Origin: a virus
DNA: 33,027 nt
Virus record (IMG/VR): IMGVR_UViG_3300042731_001223
Location: 1-33,027 of that record
Reading direction: 5' to 3' (one strand)
How positions within the stretch are numbered: the first letter of the stretch is position 1; every line of letters starts with the position of its first letter. The notes beneath the pieces are model-generated. The model did not search any database. It worked only from the letters and a program-made list of their open reading frames with translations, and was not told where the DNA came from. A program made the position numbers and the translations under genes. Of this stretch, positions 32,425-33,027 are shown piece after piece.

Positions 32425-32811
32425 TTATCTCCTTATGCGGACGACTTGAGTTGCTTCGTAGTTGATGCCCGGAACTATCTCTCCTGTCTCCTCAAGATAG
32501 TCCCTGACAACGCTCTTGGATACACGGCTTTCCAGAAAATCCCAACGCTCATTCTTGATCACCCATTCAAAGAACGCATCGCGATCCTTGACGGTGGCCT
32601 TCGTGTCAGTGCTGAGGTATGCCGTGCCGTTCTCTGTTCTCTGGCTCTGCAACCCTTGTTCCATCAGGTTGCGCTGAAGCCAGCCTTCGATCTTTTCCAT
32701 CTTCTCGTTGAGGGGCGCAAGCTCCTCGGAGTGACGGCGTTTGATTTCGTTCTTCTTATCGCGAAGTGCTACGTAGGTGCGAACAACATCGCTGACTAAT
32801 GGTTTTCCCAT
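32425..32811 (-). CDS. Helical replication-operon protein, unknown
   Basis: 128 residues from ATG 32811, preferred over a start at 32841 because AAGGAG sits seven bases upstream. A long charged coiled-coil (YVALRDKKNEIKRRHSEELA and LNEKMEKIEGWLQRNL) is followed by a compact region (KDRDAFFEWVIKNERWDFLE) and a terminal strand (INYEATQVVRIRR). The shape recalls Gam-like host-nuclease inhibitors, but I cannot establish that. The TAA stop lies three bases before the SSB-like ATG and overlaps that gene's Shine-Dalgarno, suggesting coupled translation. Confidence 0.7.
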   Translation of the reverse strand: MGKPLVSDVVRTYVALRDKKNEIKRRHSEELAPLNEKMEKIEGWLQRNLMEQGLQSQRTENGTAYLSTDTKATVKDRDAFFEWVIKNERWDFLESRVSKSVVRDYLEETGEIVPGINYEATQVVRIRR

Positions 32812-32837
32812 ATCCTGCTCCTTGTTAAAACTTTCTA

Positions 32838-33020
32838 TCAAAACTCTCTATCAAAATTAGCTTTGTCAGAAAGCATGTTGTGGACATCTTTAAGCTCCTT
32901 AAGGACGGCTTCCTGATAGGTTCTCCTATCGTCCGCATTTTTCACATCGTCTGTATCACCTCTGATTGCAGCCCCCGTCCAACTCCGCACTATTTCCAAA
33001 GCCTTCTCCCTTGGGGTCAT
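32838..33020 (-). CDS. Short helical protein, possibly partial
   Basis: 60 residues from ATG 33020 (MTPREKALEIVRSW) to the stop at 32838-32840. It is helical, charged and lacks a membrane segment. The frame is still open for the seven bases to the window end, so the true start may lie outside and the upstream region cannot be judged. No family is recognised; it heads the visible part of the minus-strand replication set. Confidence 0.55.
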   Translation of the reverse strand: MTPREKALEIVRSWTGAAIRGDTDDVKNADDRRTYQEAVLKELKDVHNMLSDKANFDREF

Positions 33021-33027
33021 AAGCTCA

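Overview
This window is almost certainly part of the genome of a tailed bacteriophage (Caudoviricetes) with podovirus-like features. It carries a portal, a scaffold, a P22/HK97-type coat protein, two head-tail adaptor-like proteins, a nozzle-like tail protein, fibres, and a set of large internal or ejection proteins. I see no tape measure or contractile sheath. Coding density is very high: 29 genes are called, the longest non-coding stretch is about 77 bases, and most neighbours are joined by 1-4 base stop/start overlaps. No tRNA, rRNA, CRISPR, insertion sequence or integrase is visible. Terminase, DNA polymerase, RNA polymerase and an endolysin are also not seen, so they probably lie outside the window. 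The sequence does not identify the host; the promoters resemble sigma70 promoters, which suggests a bacterial host whose own RNA polymerase is used.

Left end (1-3446): the 3' part of a long, Thr/Ala-rich repeat protein with an embedded laminin-G/concanavalin-like domain (a probable adhesin or fibre) runs off the left edge. It converges on, and overlaps by 32 bases, a minus-strand ParB-like gene. The ParB-like gene and the portal gene diverge from a short spacer holding two overlapping sigma70-like promoters, one on each strand.

Structural operon (3447-28639, plus strand, 23 genes): portal, four small mostly basic proteins, scaffold and major capsid protein come first, followed by a strong intrinsic terminator. 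Next are adaptor-type connectors, a fibre-tail adaptor-like protein, a fibre and a small fibre-tip-like protein. A lysis-like cassette follows (single-TM protein, 3-TM holin, TM plus coiled-coil protein; no endolysin). Then come the nozzle, a 940-residue modular tail fibre, a GNAT-like acetyltransferase, two internal-virion-type proteins and a 2658-residue giant with a zincin (HExxH) motif.

Replication end (33020-28636, minus strand): two small proteins, a Cys4 and acidic-tail protein resembling a single-stranded DNA-binding protein, and a primase-helicase with an AEP-type primase domain, a cysteine cluster and a DUF927-like P-loop ATPase. The stop codons of the primase-helicase and the giant virion gene share the four bases CTAA.

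Inferred logic: the minus-strand block makes early replication proteins, and the plus-strand block makes late virion and lysis proteins from the promoter at about 3387. The overlapping divergent promoters beside a ParB-fold gene are a plausible control point. All family assignments come from reading motifs by eye; no database search was possible.
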